Source of the DNA: a virus
IMG/VR virus record: IMGVR_UViG_3300044695_004454
Location: 1-37,560 of that record
Strand: one strand, 5' to 3'
DNA length: 37,560 bases
Under the pieces are notes generated by a model, which did not search any database, had not been told where the DNA came from, and saw only the letters and a list, made by a program, of their open reading frames with translations. The translations under genes and the position numbers were made by a program. Every line of letters begins with the position of its first letter. Positions within the stretch are counted from its first letter, which is position 1. This document shows, piece by piece, positions 21,605 through 29,220 of this stretch.

Positions 21605-21853
21605 CTAGGCGAGTACCGCTTCGAGGTGCTCTAGCAAGTAGTTCTCAACAAGCGTGAGCGCCTTGCGCACTTGCTCGCGTTCAGCAACAGCTTCTCGCCA
21701 TTGCTCGTCGCTATAGTCTCGTGCGTTGAACTCGATTTCACGCATGGAATCCTTCAGCGCTTCCAACGCGATGTGCGCGTTGCTGAGTTGTTCCGCGAGT
21801 CTGTCGGTTGGAGTACCGAAAACTTTACTGTAGTGGGGAGTTGTGACTTTCAT
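21605..21853 (-). CDS. Small helical protein of unknown function, leftward operon
   Basis: The 82-residue protein has a short N-terminal segment (TTPHYSKVFGTPTDRLAEQL) followed by a long acidic helical hairpin (AHIALEALKDSMREIEFNARDYSDEQWREAVAEREQVRKALTLVENYLLEHLEAVLA). The shape is close to the 21313-21561 protein but I see no clear homology. The leader ACTACCAAAACAA has no Shine-Dalgarno sequence. It directly follows ardA. Confidence 0.75.
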   Translation of the reverse strand: MKVTTPHYSKVFGTPTDRLAEQLSNAHIALEALKDSMREIEFNARDYSDEQWREAVAEREQVRKALTLVENYLLEHLEAVLA

Positions 21854-21880
21854 TTGTTTTGGTAGTTAAAGGGTTCTGTT

Positions 21881-22405
21881 TTAGTGATTTCGGTTGAAGA
21901 AGAATCCGTTTTCTTCGACGAAGTCGAAGCGTAGAGTGCTATTCCAAACCGCTTGCCAGTCGATGCAAGCGCCCAAGAATGAGGGGATTGCGTTCATGTC
22001 GTAGTTTTCCGAAACATACTCTTCGGCGAAGTCTTCGGTTGAGTTAAACTGCCCGGCGCAAGCTTCTTGCGCGTGACTGAGTGAGGATTCATCGAACGAG
22101 TAACCAAAGCATTCCGCAAACGCTTCCCAAATAGCTTGTTCCGCATCATTGCAGTCAATCCAGTCCCAAAGGGCTGGAGACAAATAGCTTTCGCCATAAA
22201 AGGCGCGAGGGAAGCCTTCGAAATCCTGAAACATCAGCTCGGGGTCGGATTCGTCTTTGTGTAGTTCGAGACAAGCGTCCCTAAAGGTTTCAGCATCATG
22301 ACCTTCAAGCTTTATCCACGCTCCTTTTATGGATCCGGAGTTATATTTGGCGTAGGTGCCAACGTACACGGCGGGAGACACTTCGGTGTAGTTTTGTGTT
22401 TTCAT
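21881..22405 (-). CDS. ardA: ArdA-family antirestriction protein
   Basis: The 174-residue protein matches the ArdA pattern: VYVGTYAKYNSGSIKGAWIKLEG at residues 13-35, then ELMFQDFEGFPRAFYGESYLSPALWDWIDC (about 57-86). The overall charge is strongly acidic. ArdA proteins mimic B-form DNA and block type I restriction enzymes soon after DNA entry. The length is near the usual 165-170. The gene is transcribed leftward from the divergent region at 22.6 kb. Its leader is a repeated ACCAA (AACCAAACCAAACCAAACC) without a Shine-Dalgarno sequence. Confidence 0.88.
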   Translation of the reverse strand: MKTQNYTEVSPAVYVGTYAKYNSGSIKGAWIKLEGHDAETFRDACLELHKDESDPELMFQDFEGFPRAFYGESYLSPALWDWIDCNDAEQAIWEAFAECFGYSFDESSLSHAQEACAGQFNSTEDFAEEYVSENYDMNAIPSFLGACIDWQAVWNSTLRFDFVEENGFFFNRNH

Positions 22406-22454
22406 GTTTGTTTGGTTTGGTTTGGTTTGGTTTTACTGACTCAGGTAAAGGGGT

Positions 22455-22610
22455 TTAGGAAAGGAGTGAACGCCAGAGGAGAACGGTGCTCCATAGAAAA
22501 AGGAGCATGACGCAGAGGGCTTCGGGGAGAGAGAGGGTGAGTTGGGAGAGGGCGAGGGTGTCGACGGCGACGAGGGTGAGGAAGCCGATGGATAAGAGGT
22601 TGTGTTTCAT
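22455..22610 (-). CDS. Small two-helix membrane protein, first leftward gene
   Basis: The 51-residue protein has two hydrophobic helices, LLSIGFLTLVAVDTLALSQL and LCVMLLFLWSTVLLWRSLL, joined by TLSLPEA. The ATG at 22610 is preferred over upstream TTG/GTG-type starts, whose extra residues are basic and unlike a signal. It is the first gene after the divergent control region and lies just upstream of ardA. A membrane-level early function (superinfection exclusion, host modification) is possible but not shown. Confidence 0.6.
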   Translation of the reverse strand: MKHNLLSIGFLTLVAVDTLALSQLTLSLPEALCVMLLFLWSTVLLWRSLLS

Positions 22611-22641
22611 GAGTTTGTGGGGTTTTCGTCTCGCTTGCAAC

Positions 22642-22674
22642 GTGCAAGCTTGGTGCAATGTTGGTGCAACATGC
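22642..22674 (+). promoter_or_regulatory. Three phased 11-bp GTGCAA repeats
   Basis: GTGCAA occurs at 22642, 22653 and 22664, exactly one helical turn apart (units GTGCAAGCTTG, GTGCAATGTTG, GTGCAACATGC). An inverted copy just left makes CTTGCA-ACG-TGCAAG (22634-22648). The array lies between the divergent leftward operon and terS, where a protein bound side by side could control both. Confidence 0.65.
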
Positions 22675-22695
22675 GGGGGATTGCAATGAGAAAAT

Positions 22696-22710
22696 GCGCA
22701 AAAAATGCGC
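22696..22710. promoter_or_regulatory. Palindrome GCGCA-A5-TGCGC, second CGCA-A5-TGCG site
   Basis: It contains the same 13-base core CGCAAAAAATGCG (22697-22709) as the operator candidate at 8122-8138. It lies 59 bases before the terS ATG and 86 bases before the first leftward gene, a position suited to controlling either. Confidence 0.6.
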
Positions 22711-22768
22711 GCAGAGAGAAAAGAGTGTCTCGCTTCACTGCCTCTATGGTCTGTAGTGGATTGGTTCG

Positions 22769-23110
22769 ATGGCTCTAGGTTTCAAGACAGGCGGAAGGCA
22801 GGCGGGAACGCCAAACAAGGCATCATTGACGCTGAAGGAAGCGATCCTCGCTTCTTTCGAACGCCTGGGGGGCGCTTCGTACCTGGAGGAAGTAGGAAGG
22901 CGTGAACCGCGTACCTACTGCGCACTATTGGCAAGGGTTCTACCTCGAAACGCTACGCCTGACGCAACGGCTGCGACTGTCGCAACGCTATCAGACGCTG
23001 AGATTCGGCAAAGGGTCGCTGGTATGTTGCGGGAAGGGTTGTCTCCCGCTGGCATTGAAACAGGGGAAGTAGTTGACGCTGTGGAGGTTGGAGAGAAAAG
23101 TGGTACTTGA
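22769..23110 (+). CDS. terS: Terminase small subunit
   Basis: The 113-residue protein opens with FKTGGRQAGTPNKASLTLKEAILASFERLGGASYLEEVGRREPRTYCALLARVLP (about residues 5-59), the conserved N-terminal domain of one group of phage small terminases. The rest is an Ala/Thr/Glu-rich region that could form the ring and the large-subunit contact. It would recognise the packaging start site and hand DNA to TerL, the next gene. The stop codon lies in a perfect palindrome (23104-23120). Confidence 0.8.
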   Translation: MALGFKTGGRQAGTPNKASLTLKEAILASFERLGGASYLEEVGRREPRTYCALLARVLPRNATPDATAATVATLSDAEIRQRVAGMLREGLSPAGIETGEVVDAVEVGEKSGT

Positions 23111-23120
23111 AGTTCAAGTA
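23104..23120. promoter_or_regulatory. 17-bp palindrome TACTTGAA-G-TTCAAGTA over the terS stop
   Basis: Perfect 8-bp arms flank one central base. It starts the AT-rich 221-base gap before TerL. It could be a protein-binding site (operator or terminase-binding); no T-run follows, so a terminator is unlikely. Confidence 0.55.
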
Positions 23121-23331
23121 TACATGACTGCGATTGTAAAGACTAATGACTTAAATCATAGTGATTACATGCAATCAAAACGCGTTTAGTGTCAGTCTTT
23201 AAGGGTTCCAGCACTAGTTTGCATGTTGACTTATAAACAAATCACGAATCCAAACATACCTAAAACCCCCTGAACCCGTCCGGAACTTACAGCGGAGACG
23301 GCGGCGTCTCCGTGAATGTCGCTATTAGACC
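23111..23331 (+). other. AT-rich gap between the terminase genes
   Basis: No gene is seen in these 221 bases. There are several dyads: AAAGACT (23138-23144) with AGTCTTT (23194-23200), ATGACTTAAATCAT (one mismatched pair), and a 7-bp GGAGACG-GCGG-CGTCTCC hairpin (23294-23311) 20 bases before the TerL start. It may hold the packaging site or a promoter for the late genes. Confidence 0.5.
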
Positions 23332-24777
23332 GTGAAAGAACTCAGTCCAGAAGAGAAAGCAGAACTGGTCATGTGCCTCGAGGAACTCCAGAGGCGCAAG
23401 CGTGAGCGCCGTTTGCTCGGTTACTACCCAGACACCGGACCCCTCAGGCGGGAGCTCTACAAGAAGCACCTAGCCTTCTTCGAGGCGGGGGCGAAGTACA
23501 AGGAGCGTCTGATGATGGCAGCCAACCGCGTCGGCAAGACGGAAGGCATCGGCGGCTTCGAGATGGCGGTACACTTGACGGGCCGGTACCCCTCATGGTG
23601 GACGGGCCGCCGGTTCGACCGGCCTATCTCGGCGTGGGCGGCGGGGGACACCGGTAAGACCTCACGGGACATCTTGCAGACGAAGCTTCTGGGACCGGCT
23701 GGGAGCCACGGCACGGGCCTCATCCCGAAGGAAGACATCCTGCGGGTGTCAGCCAAGGCCGGTATTGCAGACGCGGTGGAAATCATCGTGGTCCGGCACG
23801 CGTCAGGGGGCGAGTCGCGGTTAACGCTCAAGAGCTACGACCAGCGTCGCGAGAGCTTCCAAGGAACGGAGCAGGACATCATCTGGCTGGACGAGGAGCC
23901 ACCGCTGGACATCTACACGGAGTCGTTGCTGAGGACGATGACGAACGACGGTATGGTGATGCTGACGTTCACGCCGCTCTTGGGGATGAGCGAGACGGTG
24001 ATGGCGTTCTTGAGAGACGGGGAGGTGTGCGAGCGGGCGGAGGGGACGAAGTTCGTTGGGATGGCGACGTGGGACGACGTACCGCACTTGAGCCAAAAGC
24101 AGAAGGAGGATTTGTGGTCGAGCATACCGCCTTTCCAGAGGGACGCACGGTCGAAGGGCGTGCCGCAGTTGGGGGCAGGGGCGATATATCCGGTACCGGA
24201 GAGCGAGCTTGTGGTGCCTGACTTCGAGGTACCGGTGCATTGGCCGAGGGTGTTTGGGATGGATGTGGGGTGGAACAAGACAGCGGCGGTGTTTGGGGCG
24301 TTGGACCAGCAGAGTGACACGTTGTACCTGTACTCGGAGCATTATCGCGGTCAGGCGGAGCCGGCGATTCACGCGGAGGCGATAAACGCGAGGGGGCGTG
24401 GGATACCTGGGGTGATTGACCCTGCCTCCCGTGGCAGAACGCAGGTAGACGGGCAGCAGTTGTTTGTGAGGTACCGGCAGATGGGGTTGGACTTGACGGT
24501 GGCGAACAACGCGGTGGAGACGGGGATATACGACGTGTGGCAGCGGATGTCGACGGGGCGGCTGAAGGTGTTTAAGAGCATGACGAACTGGGTGGCGGAG
24601 TTCCGGTTGTACCGGCGGGACGACAAGGGCAGGGTTGTGAAGGAGAACGACCACTTGATGGATGCGACGCGGTACTTGGTGGTGAGCGGGCTGAACCGAG
24701 CGGCGTTAAGCCTGAAGAAGCGGATGCAGAAGCTCATTGACGTGGTACCGGTGATGAACTTCTTCTCGAGGAAGTAG
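23332..24777 (+). CDS. terL: Terminase large subunit
   Basis: The 481-residue protein has the packaging ATPase motifs ANRVGKT (residues 64-70), IIWLDEEP (183-190, Walker B with catalytic Glu) and LTFTP (211-215, coupling motif). The RNase H-like nuclease follows, with Asp 311 (FGMDVGWNK), Asp 363 (GVIDPAS) and Asp 444 (LMDATRY). The N-terminal YYPDTGPLRRELYKKHLAFFEAG resembles P22-type large terminases, which cut by the headful rule. The GTG at 23332 is the only good start, because an in-frame TAG lies at 23326-23328. No Shine-Dalgarno sequence is seen. Confidence 0.94.
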   Translation: MKELSPEEKAELVMCLEELQRRKRERRLLGYYPDTGPLRRELYKKHLAFFEAGAKYKERLMMAANRVGKTEGIGGFEMAVHLTGRYPSWWTGRRFDRPISAWAAGDTGKTSRDILQTKLLGPAGSHGTGLIPKEDILRVSAKAGIADAVEIIVVRHASGGESRLTLKSYDQRRESFQGTEQDIIWLDEEPPLDIYTESLLRTMTNDGMVMLTFTPLLGMSETVMAFLRDGEVCERAEGTKFVGMATWDDVPHLSQKQKEDLWSSIPPFQRDARSKGVPQLGAGAIYPVPESELVVPDFEVPVHWPRVFGMDVGWNKTAAVFGALDQQSDTLYLYSEHYRGQAEPAIHAEAINARGRGIPGVIDPASRGRTQVDGQQLFVRYRQMGLDLTVANNAVETGIYDVWQRMSTGRLKVFKSMTNWVAEFRLYRRDDKGRVVKENDHLMDATRYLVVSGLNRAALSLKKRMQKLIDVVPVMNFFSRK

Positions 24778-24892
24778 CAAGCTCCACGACTGCCCCAGCC
24801 AAGCCCCCAGCCCCCACAACTCCCAAGCCCCCAAGCCCCCAATCCCCTTACAACCCCTGCCCAGCCCCATTGACACAAGCCCTTAAACCCGC
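24778..24892. other. C-tract spacer between TerL and portal genes
   Basis: The 115 bases are almost free of G, with six C-runs of three to five between 24804 and 24847. The leftward strand fits a G-quadruplex pattern; the rightward transcript would have an unstructured C/A-rich leader. No gene is present. Confidence 0.55.
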
Positions 24893-26941
24893 ATGATGAT
24901 GAGCATGAAGAACGATCCGGTTAAGGTCCACGCGGACGCGCTTGCGGAGTTTGACCGCATACAAGAGGTACTCAGGAACGAGCGTTTGCAGTGCCTGCAA
25001 GACCGCCGGTTTTGTTCGATCCCAGGGGCTCAGTGGGAGGGGCCGCTTTCTGAGCAGTACGAGAACCGGCCTCGGTTCGAGGTGAACAAGACGCAGTTGG
25101 CGGTAATGCGGATTATCAACGACTACCGCTCAAACCGCATCACGGTGGAGTACGTCCCCAAGGAGAAAGAGTACGAGTCACTGGCAGAGACGTGCAACGG
25201 TCTATTTCGGGCAACGGAAGTGGACTCGAGTGCGGAAGAGGCGTACGACAACGCCTTTGAAGAGGCGGTGACCGGTGGGTTTGGGGCGTTGCGGCTGCGC
25301 AACGAGTACGAGGACGAGTACAGTGGTGAGAGCGACGAGCAGCGCATCTGCATTGAGCCGATTTACGACGCGGACTCCTCGGTGTACTTTGACTTGAACG
25401 CGAAGCGCCAGGACAAAGCAGACGCGAAGCGGTGCTTTGTGATTACGGCATTAACCCGTGAGGACTACGAAGCGGAGTGGGGGGACGACCCAACGACGTG
25501 GCCGAAAGAGATTACGCGCACCCAGTTCGACTGGCAGACGCCGGACGTGGTGTATGTGGCGGAGTACTACCGCGTGGAGGAGACGACGGACTACATGGTG
25601 ACGTTTGAGGGGCTTACGGGGGATGAGGAAAAGGAGCTTTTGTCGGTGCTCAAGGAAGGCAAGATGGAGGAGATGGAGGCGCTTGGGTACAAGGAAGTTA
25701 AGCGCAAGAAGATTAAGCAGAAGAAGGTGCACAAGTGGATTATGTCTGGGGGCAAGATCCTTGAGGACTGCGGGTACATTGCGGGGCGGTGCATCCCGAT
25801 TGTGCCGGTGTACGGGAAGCGGTGGTTTGTGGACAACGTGGAGCGGTGCATGGGGCACGTTCGGCTGGCGAAAGATATGCAGCGCCTAAAAAATATGCAG
25901 CTCTCTAAGCTCGCAGAGATTTCGGCGCTCTCGTCCATGGAGAAGCCCATCTTCATGCCTGAACAGGTAGCGGGGCATCAGGTGATGTGGGCGGAAGATA
26001 ACCTCAAGAACTACCCGTACCTGCTGGTGAACGGGATTACGGACGCGCAAGGCGCGGTGCAACCGGCACCTCCCTTGGCGTACACGAAATCCCCTCAGAT
26101 TCCGCCGGCGATGGGGGCTCTTTTGCAGGTAACAGACGTCGACATGCAGCAGCTCCTTGGGAGCCAAGGCAACGGGGACAAGATGGTGTCCCACGTTACG
26201 AGTAAAGCTGTGGACTTGGTGATGCAGCGGCTCGATATGCAGAGCTACATCTACGTGTCCAACATGGCCAAGGCCATTAAGCGCGTGGGCGAGATTTGGC
26301 TGTCCATGGCCAAAGACGTGTTCGTGGAAGATAAGCGCAAGATGAAGGTGGTGACGTCCAACGGCGAACAGGACGAGATTGAGCTCATGACACCGGTGAT
26401 TAACCCTGAGAGCGGTGAGCTTGAGTACGACAACGACCTGTCTGAAGCCGAGTTTGACGTGGCGGTGGACGTGGGACCCTCTTCGACAACGAAGCGGCAA
26501 GCGACGGTGCAGGCGCTGCTCTCGATGATGGCGGTGACGCAAGACCCTGAGACGATGAACGTGCTCTCGTCCATGGCGATGATGAACATGGAAGGCGAAG
26601 GGCTTGGGGACGTGCGGAGCTACTTCCGCAAGAAGCTGCTGAAGATGGGGGCGGTTAAACCCACCGAGCAAGAGGCCCAGGAGCTCCTTGCCGAGGCCCA
26701 GAACGCCCAACCGGACGCACAGGCGCAGTACTTCGCAGCAGAGGCGCAAAGGGCAAATGCGCTCGCTACAAAGGCACAGGCCGACACGGTGCTCACGCTG
26801 GCAAGGGCCGAGGAGACGCGTGCGAAGACCGAGGAAACGATTGCAAAGGCTGGTCAGATTGATCAGGACAAGGCGATGAAGCTGGCGGACCGCATCGAGA
26901 ACGATGTGCAGAAGCTGGTAGCGCCGGTGCAAACATTTTAG
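24893..26941 (+). CDS. P22-type portal protein
   Basis: The 682-residue protein starts with a helical region and WEGPLSEQYENRPRFEVNKTQLAVMRIINDYRSNRITVEYVP (about residues 43-85), a hallmark of P22 gp1-like portals. It continues with the wing and stem (ADSSVYFDLNAKRQDKADAKRCFV). It ends with a very long helical Ala/Gln/Glu barrel (about 600-670, TKAQADTVLTLARAEETRAKTEETIAKAG), the feature that forms the P22 portal barrel. The length is near P22 gp1 (725). It would form the dodecameric ring for DNA packaging and tail attachment. Several ATGs lie at the start; the first is given. Confidence 0.9.
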   Translation: MMMSMKNDPVKVHADALAEFDRIQEVLRNERLQCLQDRRFCSIPGAQWEGPLSEQYENRPRFEVNKTQLAVMRIINDYRSNRITVEYVPKEKEYESLAETCNGLFRATEVDSSAEEAYDNAFEEAVTGGFGALRLRNEYEDEYSGESDEQRICIEPIYDADSSVYFDLNAKRQDKADAKRCFVITALTREDYEAEWGDDPTTWPKEITRTQFDWQTPDVVYVAEYYRVEETTDYMVTFEGLTGDEEKELLSVLKEGKMEEMEALGYKEVKRKKIKQKKVHKWIMSGGKILEDCGYIAGRCIPIVPVYGKRWFVDNVERCMGHVRLAKDMQRLKNMQLSKLAEISALSSMEKPIFMPEQVAGHQVMWAEDNLKNYPYLLVNGITDAQGAVQPAPPLAYTKSPQIPPAMGALLQVTDVDMQQLLGSQGNGDKMVSHVTSKAVDLVMQRLDMQSYIYVSNMAKAIKRVGEIWLSMAKDVFVEDKRKMKVVTSNGEQDEIELMTPVINPESGELEYDNDLSEAEFDVAVDVGPSSTTKRQATVQALLSMMAVTQDPETMNVLSSMAMMNMEGEGLGDVRSYFRKKLLKMGAVKPTEQEAQELLAEAQNAQPDAQAQYFAAEAQRANALATKAQADTVLTLARAEETRAKTEETIAKAGQIDQDKAMKLADRIENDVQKLVAPVQTF

Positions 26942-26967
26942 TGGACAGACCCACTAATTGAGAAAAA

Positions 26968-27840
26968 ATGGAGAACAACAACACGGCAGTAGATGCTGAA
27001 GTTGTCTTGGAAGATGAGGAAGCTCCCGTAGCGGAGGCTGTGGCTGAGGAGACCGGTGCGCCGGTGGCCTCGGAGCCAGCCAAAGACGGGGAAGCGACCG
27101 CTTCTGAAGAGATTGACGTCAGCATCGGGGATTCGCCAACCCAGAAAGAGGACGCAGAGAAAGCACCGGAATGGGTGCGTGAAGTGCGTAAAACCAATCG
27201 GGAACTGCACCGTAAGAATCGGGAGCTAGAAGAGAAGCTGAAGGCAATATCGGCAACTGAGAACAATCCGGTTGACCCTGGGCCGAAGCCGACACTTGAA
27301 GGCGCTGATTACGACACGGAGAAGTACGAGGCCAAGCTGGCAGAGTGGTTTGACCGGAAACGGAAAGCTACTGAACTCCAAGCCAAGGCCGAGGAAGAGC
27401 AGCAAGCCCAACAAGCAGAGTGGCACAAGAAGCTCGAGAACTACGCGAAGTCCAAGACTGAGTTGAAGGTTCGAGACTACGAAGATGCCGAATCTGCGGT
27501 GCAAGAGGTGTTGAACACGACTCAACAAGGGATCCTGTTGCAGGGTTCAGACAACTCGGCATTGCTGGTGTACGCGCTGGGTAAAAACCCCAAGAAAGCG
27601 AAAGAACTCTCTGAGATAAAAGACCCAGTGAGATTCGCGTTCGCGGTGGCAAAACTCGAAACACAACTCAAGGTGACAAAGAAAACTGCTCCTCCTCCAG
27701 AGAAGACCCCACCGTCCGGCGGGGCTAGGTCAACCGGTGGTTCCGACGAAGTGTTGGACAACCTACGCGCAAAGGCTGAGCGCACCGGTGACTACACGCA
27801 AGTAATCGCCTACAAACGTCAATTGCAGTCAAAAAAGTAA
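26968..27840 (+). CDS. Scaffolding protein
   Basis: The 290-residue protein has a highly acidic N-terminus (VVLEDEEAPVAEAVAEE...), then coiled coils (EVRKTNRELHRKNRELEEKLKAI and RKRKATELQAKAEEEQQAQQAEWHKKL). The C-terminus is basic (DYTQVIAYKRQLQSKK), like the coat-binding helix-turn-helix end of P22 gp8. Position between portal and coat, and length near gp8 (303), agree. It would direct coat assembly and leave before packaging. No catalytic motif is visible, so it is not a protease fusion. Confidence 0.88.
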   Translation: MENNNTAVDAEVVLEDEEAPVAEAVAEETGAPVASEPAKDGEATASEEIDVSIGDSPTQKEDAEKAPEWVREVRKTNRELHRKNRELEEKLKAISATENNPVDPGPKPTLEGADYDTEKYEAKLAEWFDRKRKATELQAKAEEEQQAQQAEWHKKLENYAKSKTELKVRDYEDAESAVQEVLNTTQQGILLQGSDNSALLVYALGKNPKKAKELSEIKDPVRFAFAVAKLETQLKVTKKTAPPPEKTPPSGGARSTGGSDEVLDNLRAKAERTGDYTQVIAYKRQLQSKK

Positions 27841-27843
27841 CCT

Positions 27844-29157
27844 ATGGCTAACTCGTTCAATAAAGAAGAGCGCGTAGCGTTTGAGAACCTCCTTGAGGGG
27901 TTCAATGACGCTCTTGTGCTGTCACGTAACGTCTCGATCTACAACACGGATCAGACGATGATGGAGCGCACCAACAACGTCATCTGGCGCCCACAGCCCT
28001 ACATTGCGACCTCGTTGTCGAATGCAGGGGTTGGGACGGACATCACCAGCGTTGGCGGCTACGCCTCCTACACCCAGCTGGCAGTTCCCGCCAGCATCAA
28101 CCAGACGCGCACGGTCGCTTTCGAGCTCAACGCTCAAGAGCTTCGTGACGCTCTGCAAGAGCAACGCCTTGGCAACTCCGCCAAGCAGAAACTCGCTTCT
28201 GACATCAACGTGTCGGTGCTGAACATCGCGGCCAATCAGGGCACGCTGGTGGTTAAGCGCACGAGCGCGGCAGGTGCTTCGAGCGGTTTCGATGACGTCG
28301 CCCAGTGCGAGGCCATCTTCAACGAGCAAGGCATCATGGATGGCGACCGCTACCTCGCGCTCAACACGCGGGACTACAACGGTCTTGCCAACGACCTCGC
28401 CAAGGCTTCGCGCTCCTTCGGGAACCAGAAGTCCGACAAGGCGTATGAGCGTGCGTATGTTGGCATGGTAGCGTCCTTCGACATCTACAAGCTGGACTAC
28501 GCGGTTCGTTTGGGTGCTGGGCTTGCTACAGCGACCATCAACACGACGGACGCTGGCGCGAACTACTACATCCCCAAAGCCATCTCGACCTCGCCAACAA
28601 CGGCAGAGCGTCTCAACGTGGACAACCGCTTCCAGTCCTTGACTGTGGCAGTTTCCGCTGGGGCTTTGGCCGCAGGCGACGCGTTCACGATCGCTGGCAT
28701 CAACGCAGTGCACCACATCACCAAAGGCGACACCGGTCAGCTTAAGACCTTCCGTGTCATCTCGGCGAGTGCGCCTGCTGCTGGTAACCAAGCAATCGTC
28801 ATCAGCCCGCCGCTCATCACGAACCAAGTTGCTAACGCCGCTTCCGCGCAGAACCAAAACTGCGTTGCGAACACGAAGGCAACCAACGCGTCAATCACGC
28901 TCCTGAACACGGCAGCAGCTCCTGTGAACTGCTTCTGGCACAAGGACGCGATTGAAATCCTCCCCGGTCGCTACTCGCTGCCCGACAACGCTGGCGTTGC
29001 GGTCATGCGCGGCTCGACCGACCAAGGGTTGGAACTCGTTATGACGAAGCGTTTCGACCAGAACACCCTCACGACCAAGTATCGTGTGGATACGTTCTAC
29101 GGGGTTGTGAACAAGCAACCCGAAATGAGTGGAATCATCCTGTTCAATCAGGTATAG
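27844..29157 (+). CDS. Major capsid protein, P22 coat family
   Basis: The 437-residue protein (P22 coat has 430) shares landmarks with P22 gp5: RTNNVIWRPQPY near residue 42, a long E-loop/spine region, and NVDNRFQSLTVAVSAGALAAGDAFTIAGINAVH (about 258-291), which corresponds to the P22 insertion-domain border. NCFWHKDAIEILPGRYSLP (about 360-378) and YGVVNKQPEMSGIILFNQ at the end are also present. It starts three bases after the scaffold stop. An excellent intrinsic terminator follows, as expected for the most abundant late product. Confidence 0.92.
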   Translation: MANSFNKEERVAFENLLEGFNDALVLSRNVSIYNTDQTMMERTNNVIWRPQPYIATSLSNAGVGTDITSVGGYASYTQLAVPASINQTRTVAFELNAQELRDALQEQRLGNSAKQKLASDINVSVLNIAANQGTLVVKRTSAAGASSGFDDVAQCEAIFNEQGIMDGDRYLALNTRDYNGLANDLAKASRSFGNQKSDKAYERAYVGMVASFDIYKLDYAVRLGAGLATATINTTDAGANYYIPKAISTSPTTAERLNVDNRFQSLTVAVSAGALAAGDAFTIAGINAVHHITKGDTGQLKTFRVISASAPAAGNQAIVISPPLITNQVANAASAQNQNCVANTKATNASITLLNTAAAPVNCFWHKDAIEILPGRYSLPDNAGVAVMRGSTDQGLELVMTKRFDQNTLTTKYRVDTFYGVVNKQPEMSGIILFNQV

Positions 29158-29169
29158 TTCCCGCTAACG

Positions 29170-29200
29170 GGGGGTGGCCCTTCGGGGCCATCCCCTTAAC
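29170..29200 (+). terminator. Intrinsic terminator after the coat gene
   Basis: GGGGGTGGCCC (29170-29180) pairs with GGGCCATCCCC (29185-29195), 11 bp with one G-U, capped by a TTCG tetraloop and followed by TTAACTTT. The T-run is interrupted, so partial read-through into the tail genes is plausible. Confidence 0.88.
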
Positions 29201-29220
29201 TTTACTGAAACCAAAGACTT

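Noticed and set aside
23821-24654. Leftward frame (277 codons) opposite the terminase gene
   Set aside because: It is His/Arg/Pro-rich shadow translation of a gene with all terminase motifs on the other strand.
24369-24878. Leftward glycine/tryptophan-rich frame over the C-tract spacer and terL end
   Set aside because: The glycine-rich start is only the translated complement of the C-runs; there is no coding pattern beyond that.
25886-26932. Long leftward frame (348 codons) opposite the portal gene
   Set aside because: The translation is His/Arg/Leu-rich and featureless, as expected from reading the complement of GC-rich coding DNA. The rightward portal protein is clearly real.
27922-28857. 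Leftward frame (311 codons) opposite the coat gene
   Set aside because: It is Arg/Val-rich without motifs; the coat protein on the other strand is well supported.
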